A DNA stretch of 37,548 bases from an uncultured Clostridia bacterium (GTDB lineage: Bacteria > Bacillota > Clostridia > UBA1381). How positions within the stretch are numbered: the first letter of the stretch is position 1; each line of letters opens with the position of its first letter. Positions 27,855 to 37,154 of the stretch are shown piece after piece. The position numbers and the translations under genes are program-made. The stretch lies in NCBI GenBank assembly GCA_934487205.1, contig CAKSRS010000021.1:1-37548 (forward strand). Direction: 5' to 3'. Under the pieces are notes generated by a model, which did not search any database, was not told the origin of the DNA, and saw nothing but the letters and a program-made list of their open reading frames with translations.

Positions 27855-29468
27855 ATGAATTTTGATAATTTAAAATGTGCCGCAGGAAACGGCATAAGTG
27901 AGTTTTATCTTGTACCTACAAGAATAGTCATGGAAGAAAAGACCGAAAATGCCGAATATTTGCTTGCGGAAAGACCTCGCCAGGCAAGTTTTGCACCACC
28001 GGAAAACAGCTGTCTGATAAAAAAGGACGGATTTATTATATTTGATTTCGGCAAAGAAATTCAAGGCGGAGCCGTTATATCGGTTCAAAGGGCGGACAGT
28101 GCAAATATTCGTCTTGTATTCGGCGAAAGTGTTTCGGAGGCGATGAGCACCCTCGGTGAAAAGAATTCGGTAAATGTGCATGCCCCGCGCGATTACACAA
28201 TACAAAATGACGGACTGTCGACGGTTACGACCGGAAATACGGGATTTCGGTTTTTGAAAATTCAGCCCGATAAAGATTGCTATATATGCTGCGTCCAGGC
28301 AGTGCTGCGTATCCGTGATATGGATTGGCGCGGCAGTTTTCACACAAGTGATGCCCTGGCAGATAAAATTTGGGAGACCGCCGCGTATACCGTGCAGCTT
28401 AATATGCAGGAATATATCTGGGACGGAATCAAGCGTGACCGCCTTGTATGGGCGGGAGACATGAATCCGTCGATTGCAACGGCATTATGCGTATTCGGCG
28501 ATACGGAGGTCATTCGCAAAAGCCTTGATTTTATACGTGACACATCAGATGATTGGATAGGAATGTTTTCGAGCTATTCGATGTGGTGGATTAATTCTCA
28601 CTATGAACTTTATATGCACAGCGGCGATTTTGGATATTTAAATGAAAATCGTGAGTTTATCATTCATACGTTAAAACGCTGTATCGATGAGCTGTATGAC
28701 GGCTGCAGCGCATGCACGTTTGTCGACTGGAGCAGTCATGAAACACCGTGGGAAAAATCAGGTTTTTTTGCGCATTTGGCACGGACTATGGATATAGGCG
28801 CGAAATTGTGTGAATTATTCGGTGATAAAATGCTCGCAGAGCAATGCCGCAGAAAAGCAGCCGATGTCCGCCAATATAAATTTGATTTTACGGGTAATAA
28901 ACAAATGGCGGCGCTGGGGTATCTCGGCGGTGTATGCTCAAAAGAAACAGCGGCGGATATTATCGTCCCGGACGGTGCAGAAGGATTGTCAACATTTATG
29001 GGGTATTATGTTTTGTGCACGCTTGGTGAAATGGGGAGCACAAAAGATGCAATTCGTCTGGCAGATGAATACTGGGGCGGTATGTTAAAGATGGGTGCAA
29101 CAACATTTTGGGAAGATTTTGACATATCGCAAATGAAAAATGCAACAAGAATTGACGAAATTCCGCAGTGTGGGAAAACAGACATTCATGCAGATACAGG
29201 CAGATTATGTTTTACGGGATTGCGGCGAAGCTTGTGTCATGCGTGGGCGGGCGGCCCGGCAGCTTTTTATGCAAAATATGTGCTCGGAATAAAAATTGCC
29301 GAGCCGGGGTGCCGTGCCGTTAAAATTGAACCGTGTTTGGGCGATTTGACATTTGCCGAAGGAACATTTCCGACGCCATACGGTGATATTTTTGTACACC
29401 ACGAAAAGAAAAACGGTAAAATCAACAGTAAAGCAGACATTCCTAAGGGAATAAAAATTATCAGATAA
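27855..29468 (+). CDS. GH78-like alpha-L-rhamnosidase, cytoplasmic
   Basis: The 537-residue protein matches the GH78 core: a beta-sandwich (about 60-165) followed by an (alpha/alpha)6 barrel. Key segments are WDGIKRDRLVWAGDM (D190, D195) and GATTFWEDFD (E420, the expected general base). In characterised GH78 enzymes the position of D195 is glutamate (general acid), so this is the Asp variant seen in a subgroup of putative rhamnosidases. A C-terminal beta domain ends the protein. No signal peptide is present. The start is ATG 27855 behind AAAGGAAAG; the frame is open upstream but that region forms the double hairpin. It should release L-rhamnose from imported oligosaccharides, feeding RhaM at 37155. 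Confidence 0.82.
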   Translation: MNFDNLKCAAGNGISEFYLVPTRIVMEEKTENAEYLLAERPRQASFAPPENSCLIKKDGFIIFDFGKEIQGGAVISVQRADSANIRLVFGESVSEAMSTLGEKNSVNVHAPRDYTIQNDGLSTVTTGNTGFRFLKIQPDKDCYICCVQAVLRIRDMDWRGSFHTSDALADKIWETAAYTVQLNMQEYIWDGIKRDRLVWAGDMNPSIATALCVFGDTEVIRKSLDFIRDTSDDWIGMFSSYSMWWINSHYELYMHSGDFGYLNENREFIIHTLKRCIDELYDGCSACTFVDWSSHETPWEKSGFFAHLARTMDIGAKLCELFGDKMLAEQCRRKAADVRQYKFDFTGNKQMAALGYLGGVCSKETAADIIVPDGAEGLSTFMGYYVLCTLGEMGSTKDAIRLADEYWGGMLKMGATTFWEDFDISQMKNATRIDEIPQCGKTDIHADTGRLCFTGLRRSLCHAWAGGPAAFYAKYVLGIKIAEPGCRAVKIEPCLGDLTFAEGTFPTPYGDIFVHHEKKNGKINSKADIPKGIKIIR

Positions 29469-29480
29469 AGGAGTATTATT

Positions 29481-30725
29481 ATGGCAGTTTATTACATTGA
29501 CAATGTTGCAGGAAAGGCAGAGAATGACGGAAAAAGTCCGAAGTTCCCGCTTGACACAAATATCGGATTGAAGGTTTCGCCCGGTGACAGCGTACTTTTT
29601 AAACGCGGCAGCTTTATTCGCGGAGCACTTAATAATGTAGAGGGTGAAGAGGGCAATCCGATAACATACGGTGCGTATGGAGAAGGAGAAAATCCGATTT
29701 TTTGCGGTTCGGAAGACGTAAGCGGCGAGAATGACTGGACAGAAACGGAAAAAAACATTTGGCGATGCAACAAAAATTTTCCGACAGAAGTTTGTAATGT
29801 AATTTTCCCGGACAGCTGCGGCACGTTATGTTGGGAATACGAGAATTTGAAGCGTCAAGGCGATTTTTATGATATATGCTTTGGATATTCCAACGCAAAT
29901 CGGGAGATGACCGAGCGTGGATTTTATATTTATTCCGAAAAAAATCCCGCTGTATACTACGGGCACATCGAGGCAGTAGTCAGAACGAATCGCGAGCTTG
30001 CAAAAAACGGTCACGATATGAATTATTATAATCTGACCTTTATAAATAACGGTGTACATGCCATTGCGGGTGAACTTGCGAGCCGCAATCTGCATATTAA
30101 GAACTGTAAGTTCTTTAATATTGGCGGAAGTGTATGGGATAAGGACAGAAAAATTCGCTTTGGCAACGGTGCGGAATTTTGGGATATTGCTGAAAATGTT
30201 ACGGTGGAAGATTGCGAATTTGACAACATCTATGATTCAGCCGTAACACATCAAGGAGGTTCGGCATCATCTGCAAAAAATCTTGTAATTAAAAATAACA
30301 TTTTTAAAAGATGCGGCATGGCAGCTTATGAGCAGCGTGATATGCTGCCCGAAAGCGGTGAGTTTTCGGGTAATATATGTACTGCGGCAGGAGAAGGCTT
30401 TTCACATGCCGGGATTGAACTTCCGCGGTATTCGGAAATATATCCGCAGCCTATGGGACATCACATATTCATGTGGCGAATTGATTCTTATAAAGGAAAA
30501 TCTGACTTTAAAATAACGGGCAACACATTCGGCGATGCACCGTACGGGGCAATGATTTATTCCATTTGCGGGCACGAACCCGAAGAGAAAATTGAAATTG
30601 ATAATAATCTATATAAATGCAGGAAATATACATTAATTAACAATTATTATGGCAGAGCCTTTGATGATTTTGAAGAATACAGGCAAGTGACAGGGAAAGA
30701 TAAACATTCAAAATGGGAGGAATAA
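29481..30725 (+). CDS. Right-handed beta-helix protein without signal peptide
   Basis: The 414-residue protein opens with YYIDNVAGKAENDGKSP and VSPGDSVLFKRGSFIRGAL, then YGAYGEGENPIF, the common N-terminal cap of beta-helix carbohydrate-active proteins. Rungs with NLHIKNCKFFNIGG, NVTVEDCEFDNIYDSAVTHQ and NLVIKNNIFKRCG follow. It lacks a signal peptide and starts cleanly at ATG after AAAGGAG, so it is probably cytoplasmic, which is unusual for this fold. It lies between GH78 and GH3 genes. It may act on imported oligosaccharides as a glycosidase, lyase or epimerase; no catalytic motif can be named. Confidence 0.75.
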   Translation: MAVYYIDNVAGKAENDGKSPKFPLDTNIGLKVSPGDSVLFKRGSFIRGALNNVEGEEGNPITYGAYGEGENPIFCGSEDVSGENDWTETEKNIWRCNKNFPTEVCNVIFPDSCGTLCWEYENLKRQGDFYDICFGYSNANREMTERGFYIYSEKNPAVYYGHIEAVVRTNRELAKNGHDMNYYNLTFINNGVHAIAGELASRNLHIKNCKFFNIGGSVWDKDRKIRFGNGAEFWDIAENVTVEDCEFDNIYDSAVTHQGGSASSAKNLVIKNNIFKRCGMAAYEQRDMLPESGEFSGNICTAAGEGFSHAGIELPRYSEIYPQPMGHHIFMWRIDSYKGKSDFKITGNTFGDAPYGAMIYSICGHEPEEKIEIDNNLYKCRKYTLINNYYGRAFDDFEEYRQVTGKDKHSKWEE

Positions 30726-30727
30726 AA

Positions 30728-32242
30728 ATGGATTACAGTAAAATGACGTTAAAAGAAAAGGTGTTAATGACATTTGTGGTAACAATTCGTGAAATAAACA
30801 AACACGGCGGGCCGGAAAAGTTTTTTGAAAAATATCCGGTCGGCGGTATGTACTTTGATGAAACAAAGAATATTGATATTCTGAGCGGAAAGATGCCGGA
30901 ACTTGGTACAGGTATGCGCCGCGAGACTTTGCATAGATGCATCGCCGCATCGAAACGCAAAATGCTTGTGTGTGCTGACGCGGGTACGGTTTACGGTCAA
31001 AAACAAGCACACTTTATGTGTTCAGCACGGTATTCGGGACGCGAGGATACATCTTATACTCTCGGGAAACTGCTCGGAATGCAGATGAATGACAACGATG
31101 TTGATTGGATTTTGGGACCGGCGGTAGATATGAATTTTATGCGTCAAATCCCAGACGTAAAAAAACTTGCAAAGTGTAACCGCGCCATTGTGCGCGGAAT
31201 ACAAGACCAGGGAGTATGCGCAACCGCAAAACATTTCCCGGGACTTTTGACAAATCCGGTAAATATGCATTATGCACCGGGTAAAAATACAATGGATTTT
31301 GAAAAGTGGTGGGATACCTACGGATATTTGTACAAAGAGCTTTTTGATGAAAATGTAATGTGTGTTATGACAACGCATGTAACACTGCGTTCTTTTTCGG
31401 AAAAGTCGGATAACGGCTATTATCCGATAGCAACATTTTCACATGATCTCACCACAAAACTCTTAAAAGAAAAACTCGGATTTAAGGGAGCTGTTGTAAC
31501 CGATGCACTGATAATGGGAGGAATGGCAACAGGCGACATTGTTGCGGAAACGGTGCAGGCTTTTGCGGCAGGCGCAGATTTGCTGCTGTGGCCGCCGATT
31601 GAAGCGGCAGACGCAATTTGCGAAAAGCTGGAAAATGGTGAAATCCCAATGAGCCGTCTTGATGATGCGATTGAAAGAATTGAAAAAATGAGAACTTTTC
31701 GGGAAAAGGCACTTGCGGAAAAAAGTTTTGAAAAGCCTTCTGCGGAGCGTGCGGACGAATTTGCAAGGGCAACCATTAAAGAAAGTACGATGATTTTGAA
31801 AGATGAAAGCAATATGCTCCCGATATCAACGGACAAATATAAGAAAATCCTTATTCTTGAAGCATGCGATGATGCAGGAAGGGATTCATGCCGCTTAATT
31901 AAGGAAAGATTGGAAAATGAAGGATTTTCGGCTGATATTGAACATTATATTTATGACGAGCCATCAAGAGTTTGCTGGCAAGATGATATAGATGAGCTGC
32001 AGGCAAAGTATGATCTTGTGATAGTGAATTTAAGCGCTGAAGATGCGTTTTGGACGGAACCGTATATGTTGGTGTGGGCATCACATCTATTCAAAAAAGA
32101 AAAGAAAATCATTATTAATTGGGGCAGCGATTACTTGGCTGACGATTATTTCCCGGAGGAGAAAACAATTATTCAGTGCGGCAATCCGATTTGCGAATAC
32201 TCAGCAGATTGCGTGGCTGAACTTCTTGTAAAACAGATATGA
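30728..32242 (+). CDS. GH3-family glycosidase, NagZ-like, cytoplasmic, altered Asp-His dyad
   Basis: The 504-residue protein has a GH3 barrel (about 1-330) and a GH3_C-like Rossmann domain (about 375-504). The nucleophile is D259 in GFKGAVVTDALIMGG. In NagZ-type GH3 the acid/base is a His in KHFPGHG...DSH. Here the aligned segment is KHFPGLLTNPVNMHYAPG, where H181 is kept but the partner Asp is N179 and the HGD part is lost. No signal peptide is present. The start is ATG 30728 after GGGAGGA, which overlaps the end of the previous gene by its site. The substrate is unclear: a beta-linked residue of the same glycan is more likely than peptidoglycan given the context. Activity may be changed or weak. 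Confidence 0.8.
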   Translation: MDYSKMTLKEKVLMTFVVTIREINKHGGPEKFFEKYPVGGMYFDETKNIDILSGKMPELGTGMRRETLHRCIAASKRKMLVCADAGTVYGQKQAHFMCSARYSGREDTSYTLGKLLGMQMNDNDVDWILGPAVDMNFMRQIPDVKKLAKCNRAIVRGIQDQGVCATAKHFPGLLTNPVNMHYAPGKNTMDFEKWWDTYGYLYKELFDENVMCVMTTHVTLRSFSEKSDNGYYPIATFSHDLTTKLLKEKLGFKGAVVTDALIMGGMATGDIVAETVQAFAAGADLLLWPPIEAADAICEKLENGEIPMSRLDDAIERIEKMRTFREKALAEKSFEKPSAERADEFARATIKESTMILKDESNMLPISTDKYKKILILEACDDAGRDSCRLIKERLENEGFSADIEHYIYDEPSRVCWQDDIDELQAKYDLVIVNLSAEDAFWTEPYMLVWASHLFKKEKKIIINWGSDYLADDYFPEEKTIIQCGNPICEYSADCVAELLVKQI

Positions 32243-34497
32243 AAAAATTAAAATATAATAAACCCGCAGAGTGTTGGAACGAAGCTCTTCCCGTCGGCAA
32301 CGGCCGTCTCGGAGCAATGCTTTTCGGCGGAACATTCTGCGACCGCATACAGCTTAATGAAGATACCCTGTGGTCCGGGACATTTGGATTGAAGGAGAAA
32401 CAAAAACATGTGCATTCTCTTGAAGAACTCGATGAAATCCGTCGGCTTATAAAAGAAAAAAGGTATTATGATGCAGATGTCAAAACGGGCGAAAGCATGC
32501 ACGAAGGACACGCACAATCATACCTGTCTGCCGGAAATATTTATATCGAAACGGAAAATGTATCAGGTGAAATAAGCGATTACGCACGCAGTCTCAATTT
32601 GGAAACAGCAGTATACGAAAGTGAATTTTATATTGACGGCGAAGAAATAAAAAGAGAAGCATTTGTTTCCAAACCGGAAAATATCATGGTATACAGCATA
32701 GAATGCAAAAAACAGACGTTTTCAATCTATACGTCCTGTGAGCTTATACATACGGCAGAGTCAAAAGGAAACAAAATTATTGTGAGCGGAAGGTGTCCGT
32801 CAGATATTTGCCTCTATAAAAACACCGTTTCTTATGAGCGTGCGGACAGCATAGAATTCAGGACGGAAATATGCGCGGAATCGGACGGTGAAATCATTTC
32901 TCTCGGAAACAGCCTTAAGGTTGTAGATGCGTCCTTTTTGCGTCTTTATATCGATGTTAAAACGAATTTCTTTACACCGCTGCCGCAACTTACAGAAAAA
33001 TCATGCCGCAACTACAATAAAATAAAAGCAGTGCATATTGATGACTATTTGAGACTTTTCAGCAGAGTAAAATTTACTTTGGGCGAGGATAATGACAGAC
33101 CGATTGATGAACGAATTAAAAATTATAAAGGTGACCTTAATCTGTCGGAATTGTTGTTTGATTACGGACGATACCTTTTGATTTCTTCATCAAGGAGGGG
33201 GACGCAGCCGGCAAATCTGCAAGGGATATGGAATAAACATATACTTCCGCCGTGGGGCAGCAATTACACAATGAACATTAATACGCAAATGAATTATTGG
33301 TCTGCGGAAACCGCCAATCTTGCCGAGTGTCATTATCCTGTTTTTGAATTGCTGCGTGATTTTAAAAATAAAGGAAATAATTTCGGTATTGACGGCTGGG
33401 CGGCGTGGCATAATTCCGACTTGTGGCGGTATAACCGTGAATATTGCTCCGACAATGGTAACAGGCAAAAAACGGGTATTCCGTATGATACCTTATGGGG
33501 ATACTGCCCGATGTGCGGTTTTTGGCTGTGCCGTCACATATGGGAGCATTATATCTTCAGCGGAGATAAAAAATTTCTGAAAGAATATGCTGATGTCTTA
33601 TTTTCTGCGGCGGATTTTCTGACAATGTGGGTTTATAAAGACGATGACGGCAAATATACAACATGTCCGTCCACATCTCCCGAAAACAGGTTTAAAAATA
33701 ACGGTAAAATATCGGCAGTTACGGAAGGTTCTGCATTTGATTTAAGTATACTGACAGACTTTTTCGGGTATATGCGCACGGTTTGTACCGTACTTGGAGT
33801 AGATTCAAAAAAATACGATGACATATATAATAACATTAAGCCATTGTCCTTTACAGCAGACGGCAGAATTGCAGAGTGGGGGGCAGATTTGGAAGAAACA
33901 GAAAAAGGTCACAGGCATTTATCGCAACTTTACGGACTTTTTCCGGGCGATTTTATAACAGATAAAAGCGAATATTTTGATGCGGCAAAGAAAACGCTGG
34001 CATACAGGATAGAAAACGGAGGCGGCGCAACGGGGTGGTCAAATGCATGGATAGCAAATCTTTATGCACGCTTGGGTGACGGCGAAACCGCTGCAAAATA
34101 TATTGACAACATGTTTTTACATTCGATATATCCTAACATGTTTGATGCGCATCCTCCATTTCAGATTGACGGAAATTTCGGTATGTGTTCTGCAATCGGA
34201 GAAATGCTTTTGCAAAGTCATAGGCGGTATAAAGATATGAATATCATAGATGTGTTGCCGGCATGCCCGAAATCATGGAAAAAAGGAAGTATTAAAGGTA
34301 TTCGTGCAAGAGGCGGATTCACTGTTTCAATCAAGTGGAATGAGAGTAAGATATACGGCAGTATTCTGCCCGATATCGCGCATGTGTGTTGTATAAGCGG
34401 CAGAATATTTACAAATAATCATGCAGAATATAAGGACAACTATACAATCGTAGAGTGTGTGCCGGGTAAACAGTTTGATTTTGAGGTGACTAAATGA
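32239..34497 (+). CDS. GH95 alpha-L-fucosidase or alpha-L-galactosidase, cytoplasmic
   Basis: The 752-residue protein covers the complete GH95 family length: N-terminal beta-sandwich (WNEALPVGNGRLGAMLFGG, LNEDTLWSG), helical linker, and (alpha/alpha)6 barrel. Landmarks are NLQGIWNKHILPPWGSNYT and NINTQMNYW with the N346/N348 pair expected to activate water, STSPENR with general acid E482, and FQIDGNFG with D644. The residue two before the Asn pair is T344; in the fucosidase AfcA I recall a His there and a Thr in an alpha-L-galactosidase. No signal peptide is present. Its ATGA overlaps the stop of the GH3 gene, so translation is coupled. Confidence 0.92.
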   Translation: MKKLKYNKPAECWNEALPVGNGRLGAMLFGGTFCDRIQLNEDTLWSGTFGLKEKQKHVHSLEELDEIRRLIKEKRYYDADVKTGESMHEGHAQSYLSAGNIYIETENVSGEISDYARSLNLETAVYESEFYIDGEEIKREAFVSKPENIMVYSIECKKQTFSIYTSCELIHTAESKGNKIIVSGRCPSDICLYKNTVSYERADSIEFRTEICAESDGEIISLGNSLKVVDASFLRLYIDVKTNFFTPLPQLTEKSCRNYNKIKAVHIDDYLRLFSRVKFTLGEDNDRPIDERIKNYKGDLNLSELLFDYGRYLLISSSRRGTQPANLQGIWNKHILPPWGSNYTMNINTQMNYWSAETANLAECHYPVFELLRDFKNKGNNFGIDGWAAWHNSDLWRYNREYCSDNGNRQKTGIPYDTLWGYCPMCGFWLCRHIWEHYIFSGDKKFLKEYADVLFSAADFLTMWVYKDDDGKYTTCPSTSPENRFKNNGKISAVTEGSAFDLSILTDFFGYMRTVCTVLGVDSKKYDDIYNNIKPLSFTADGRIAEWGADLEETEKGHRHLSQLYGLFPGDFITDKSEYFDAAKKTLAYRIENGGGATGWSNAWIANLYARLGDGETAAKYIDNMFLHSIYPNMFDAHPPFQIDGNFGMCSAIGEMLLQSHRRYKDMNIIDVLPACPKSWKKGSIKGIRARGGFTVSIKWNESKIYGSILPDIAHVCCISGRIFTNNHAEYKDNYTIVECVPGKQFDFEVTK

Positions 34498-36221
34498 AAT
34501 TTAACGTAAAAGCATATGACGGCGTAAATGCAGAAATAAAATGCAGCGGCGCCGAAATAATGTTCATCGAAGCAGATGTAAGCTTTCCCGAAAAGCAAAT
34601 ACCGAAAATGGTGAGTATTGAATGGGTTATGCCGGCTGAAGGAATGTTTTCACATTTAAACATAAATGTATTAGATGAAAATAACAGGAGTTTGGGATAT
34701 GACTGGAAAAATAGGATAACAAAGTCACGTTTCGGAACAGGTGCGCCTGTTCATGGAATTATCGGTGCGGATAATAATAACAAGTTGAATATTGCTTTAC
34801 TTGATGCGGCAACACCAATAGAGATAAAAACCGGGATTGTTGAAGAGGACGTTACAATGATGTGTAAAGTACAATTTTTTACGTTGCCTGTTGCACCTAT
34901 TAAAGAATACCATACAACAATAAGGATTGATACAAGAGACATACCGTTTTATGATGTTTATTATGATGTGGGAAAGTGGTGGGAAGAAAACGGATTGCCG
35001 TGTACTTATATTCCGGAAACCGCAAAACTTCCGATGTATTCCACGTGGTACAGTTTTCATCAGAATATCTTACCGGAGGAGATACTGAAACAGTGCAAGA
35101 CAGCAAAAGAACTCGGCATGGAAACCGTTATAGTTGATGACGGCTGGCAGACCGATAACCTGGAACGAGGATATGCATACTGCGGTGATTGGGAACCTAA
35201 TCCATCAAAAATTCCGGATATGAAAGCTTTTGTCGATGCTGTTCATAATCTTGGAATGAAATTTATTTTATGGTATGCAGTGCCGTTTGTAGGAAAATAT
35301 TCCGGATTATTTTATAAATTTAAAGATAAATTTCTTCATTACAGCGAAGAAAATGAAATGGGCGAGCTTGATCCGCGTTACCCGGATGTAAGAAAACACA
35401 TCTCCGATACATACGTACATGCGGTAAAGGATTGGGGGCTTGATGGTTTCAAACTTGATTTTATTGATAGTTTTCTTTTGTCTGAAATGTCCATGAATTA
35501 TGATCCCGGAAGGGATATCGAGTCACTTGAAGATGCTGTTGAAGTACTGATTGATGAAATAGTAACACGGCTAAAAAAAATTAATCCTGAAATATTGATT
35601 GAATTCCGTCAGCAATATATGGGCCCTAAAATACGTAAATTCGGGAACATGATGCGCGCCGGCGATTGTGCGGCAGATCCGATTATGAATAGATGCAGAA
35701 CGATTACTCTGCGTCTTACATCGGGTGATATGGCAGTACATTCCGATATGGTTGAATGGAGCGTTAATGATACGGCGGAAAATGCCGCACGGCAATTGTA
35801 TAATACAATTTTCAGTGTTCCGCAAATTTCGCTGAGATTTGATGAACTTTCAAGGGAACATATGAAAACTCTTAAATTCTATTTGGATTTTTGGCGAAGT
35901 AACAGAGATGTTTTATTAAACGGCAAAATGTGTGCCTTTGCGCCACAGTCAAACTTCATAAAAGCATATTCGGAAAAAGAGGATAAAATTATTATTGCAT
36001 TGTATGAAGATAAAGTTGCGGAAATAGCTAAATCATACAGTGACATTAAAATTATTAATGCCGGCACGGAGGACTATATCATTATCGACGCAAAAATATC
36101 CGAAAAAATGGATTACAGAATATATAATTGTATGGGGGATATATGCGGCAGCGGCGCTGTAGAACTTGATGGTTTAATCAAAATGCCTATGCCGGTATCG
36201 GGAATTTTGGAATTATTTTAA
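34494..36221 (+). CDS. GH36-like alpha-galactosidase family protein (copy 2), cytoplasmic
   Basis: The 575-residue protein is a paralog of the gene at 13216 and has the same layout. Shared elements include STWYSFHQNI, VIVDDGWQTD, CGDWEPNPSKIPDMKAF and WGLDGFKLDFIDS (nucleophile D322). D391 in RAGDCAADPIMNR is the candidate acid/base. The C-terminal beta-sandwich ends with 'MPMPVSGILELF'. No signal peptide is present. It overlaps the GH95 stop by ATGA, so it is translated with it. The likely role is removal of an alpha-linked galactose-like sugar inside the cell; specificity relative to copy 1 is unknown. Confidence 0.83.
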   Translation: MKFNVKAYDGVNAEIKCSGAEIMFIEADVSFPEKQIPKMVSIEWVMPAEGMFSHLNINVLDENNRSLGYDWKNRITKSRFGTGAPVHGIIGADNNNKLNIALLDAATPIEIKTGIVEEDVTMMCKVQFFTLPVAPIKEYHTTIRIDTRDIPFYDVYYDVGKWWEENGLPCTYIPETAKLPMYSTWYSFHQNILPEEILKQCKTAKELGMETVIVDDGWQTDNLERGYAYCGDWEPNPSKIPDMKAFVDAVHNLGMKFILWYAVPFVGKYSGLFYKFKDKFLHYSEENEMGELDPRYPDVRKHISDTYVHAVKDWGLDGFKLDFIDSFLLSEMSMNYDPGRDIESLEDAVEVLIDEIVTRLKKINPEILIEFRQQYMGPKIRKFGNMMRAGDCAADPIMNRCRTITLRLTSGDMAVHSDMVEWSVNDTAENAARQLYNTIFSVPQISLRFDELSREHMKTLKFYLDFWRSNRDVLLNGKMCAFAPQSNFIKAYSEKEDKIIIALYEDKVAEIAKSYSDIKIINAGTEDYIIIDAKISEKMDYRIYNCMGDICGSGAVELDGLIKMPMPVSGILELF

Positions 36222-36237
36222 TGAAAGGGAAAATGTT

Positions 36238-37122
36238 ATGAATGACGTATCTGTTAATTATAATATTGCAAGGACATTAAGGGAAAATGAAACGTTTGAG
36301 GAAATGCTTGATTCAAATTTGAAAATGTATTCTGAGGCGGGGTTCAAATATATTGATGCGGATCTTTCTTACATGACACCCGGCTGGGATAAAAACAGTC
36401 CGATAGGAAATGAAAACTGGGAAAACAGCGCATATAAGTTTAAAGAGTGCGCGATAAAAAACGGCATATCATTTTATCAGGTGCATGGGGCAATGTTTGA
36501 TTATTTCGCTATTAAAGAACCGGATATTTCCGACGAATTAACGAAAAAAAGTGTAAAAATAGCCGGAATACTCGGTACAAAATATATTGTTTTTCATCCG
36601 CATTATTTCAGAGAATTTACAGCGGATGAAAATATCAGGAAAACATTATATGATTTTGAGCGTCTTTTGAAATGGACGGGAAATGAGGGCATCGGACTGT
36701 TAATAGAGAATATGCCGAATTGGGGCAATCATTTTAACAGAACAGAGGATATAATAGAAATTGTTGATTATTTCAATACCGAAAATTTCGGCATATGCTG
36801 GGACACGAGCCATGCGTCGATGGAATATAAAAATGAACAGGATAAAGAAATTTTAAAGGCAGGGAACAGGATAAAGGCGGTACATATGTCCGATAATCTC
36901 TTTCGTACACAGCCGCCCCATGCCTTCACCGATGACCACATGATGCCTTTTGAGGGATACATAGACTGGAAGAAAGTAAAGAATGCCCTTGTAAAAGCCG
37001 GATATAACGGCACGTATAATCTTGAACTTTTGAATTATTCGGCAATGCCGTCTGAAGCACAAAAACTGAGCATAAAACTTGCTTATGCTGTTGCAGACTA
37101 TATTGCAAATAATTTAATTTAA
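36238..37122 (+). CDS. TIM-barrel sugar (phosphate) isomerase/epimerase
   Basis: The 294-residue protein is an AP-endonuclease-2/xylose-isomerase-like barrel. The metal site residues are visible as E157 (LLIENM), D189 and H192 (WDTSH), H216 (AVHMSDN) and E263 (YNLELL). Such proteins isomerise or epimerise free sugars or sugar phosphates in catabolic operons. It starts at ATG after AAAGGGAAA and is followed by RhaM, so a role in rhamnose, fucose or galactose entry is possible. It is not a recognisable RhaA; that family is longer. The exact reaction is unknown. Confidence 0.82.
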   Translation: MNDVSVNYNIARTLRENETFEEMLDSNLKMYSEAGFKYIDADLSYMTPGWDKNSPIGNENWENSAYKFKECAIKNGISFYQVHGAMFDYFAIKEPDISDELTKKSVKIAGILGTKYIVFHPHYFREFTADENIRKTLYDFERLLKWTGNEGIGLLIENMPNWGNHFNRTEDIIEIVDYFNTENFGICWDTSHASMEYKNEQDKEILKAGNRIKAVHMSDNLFRTQPPHAFTDDHMMPFEGYIDWKKVKNALVKAGYNGTYNLELLNYSAMPSEAQKLSIKLAYAVADYIANNLI

Positions 37123-37154
37123 AATAAAAACTATGCAGAGAAAAGGTGGTTGCC

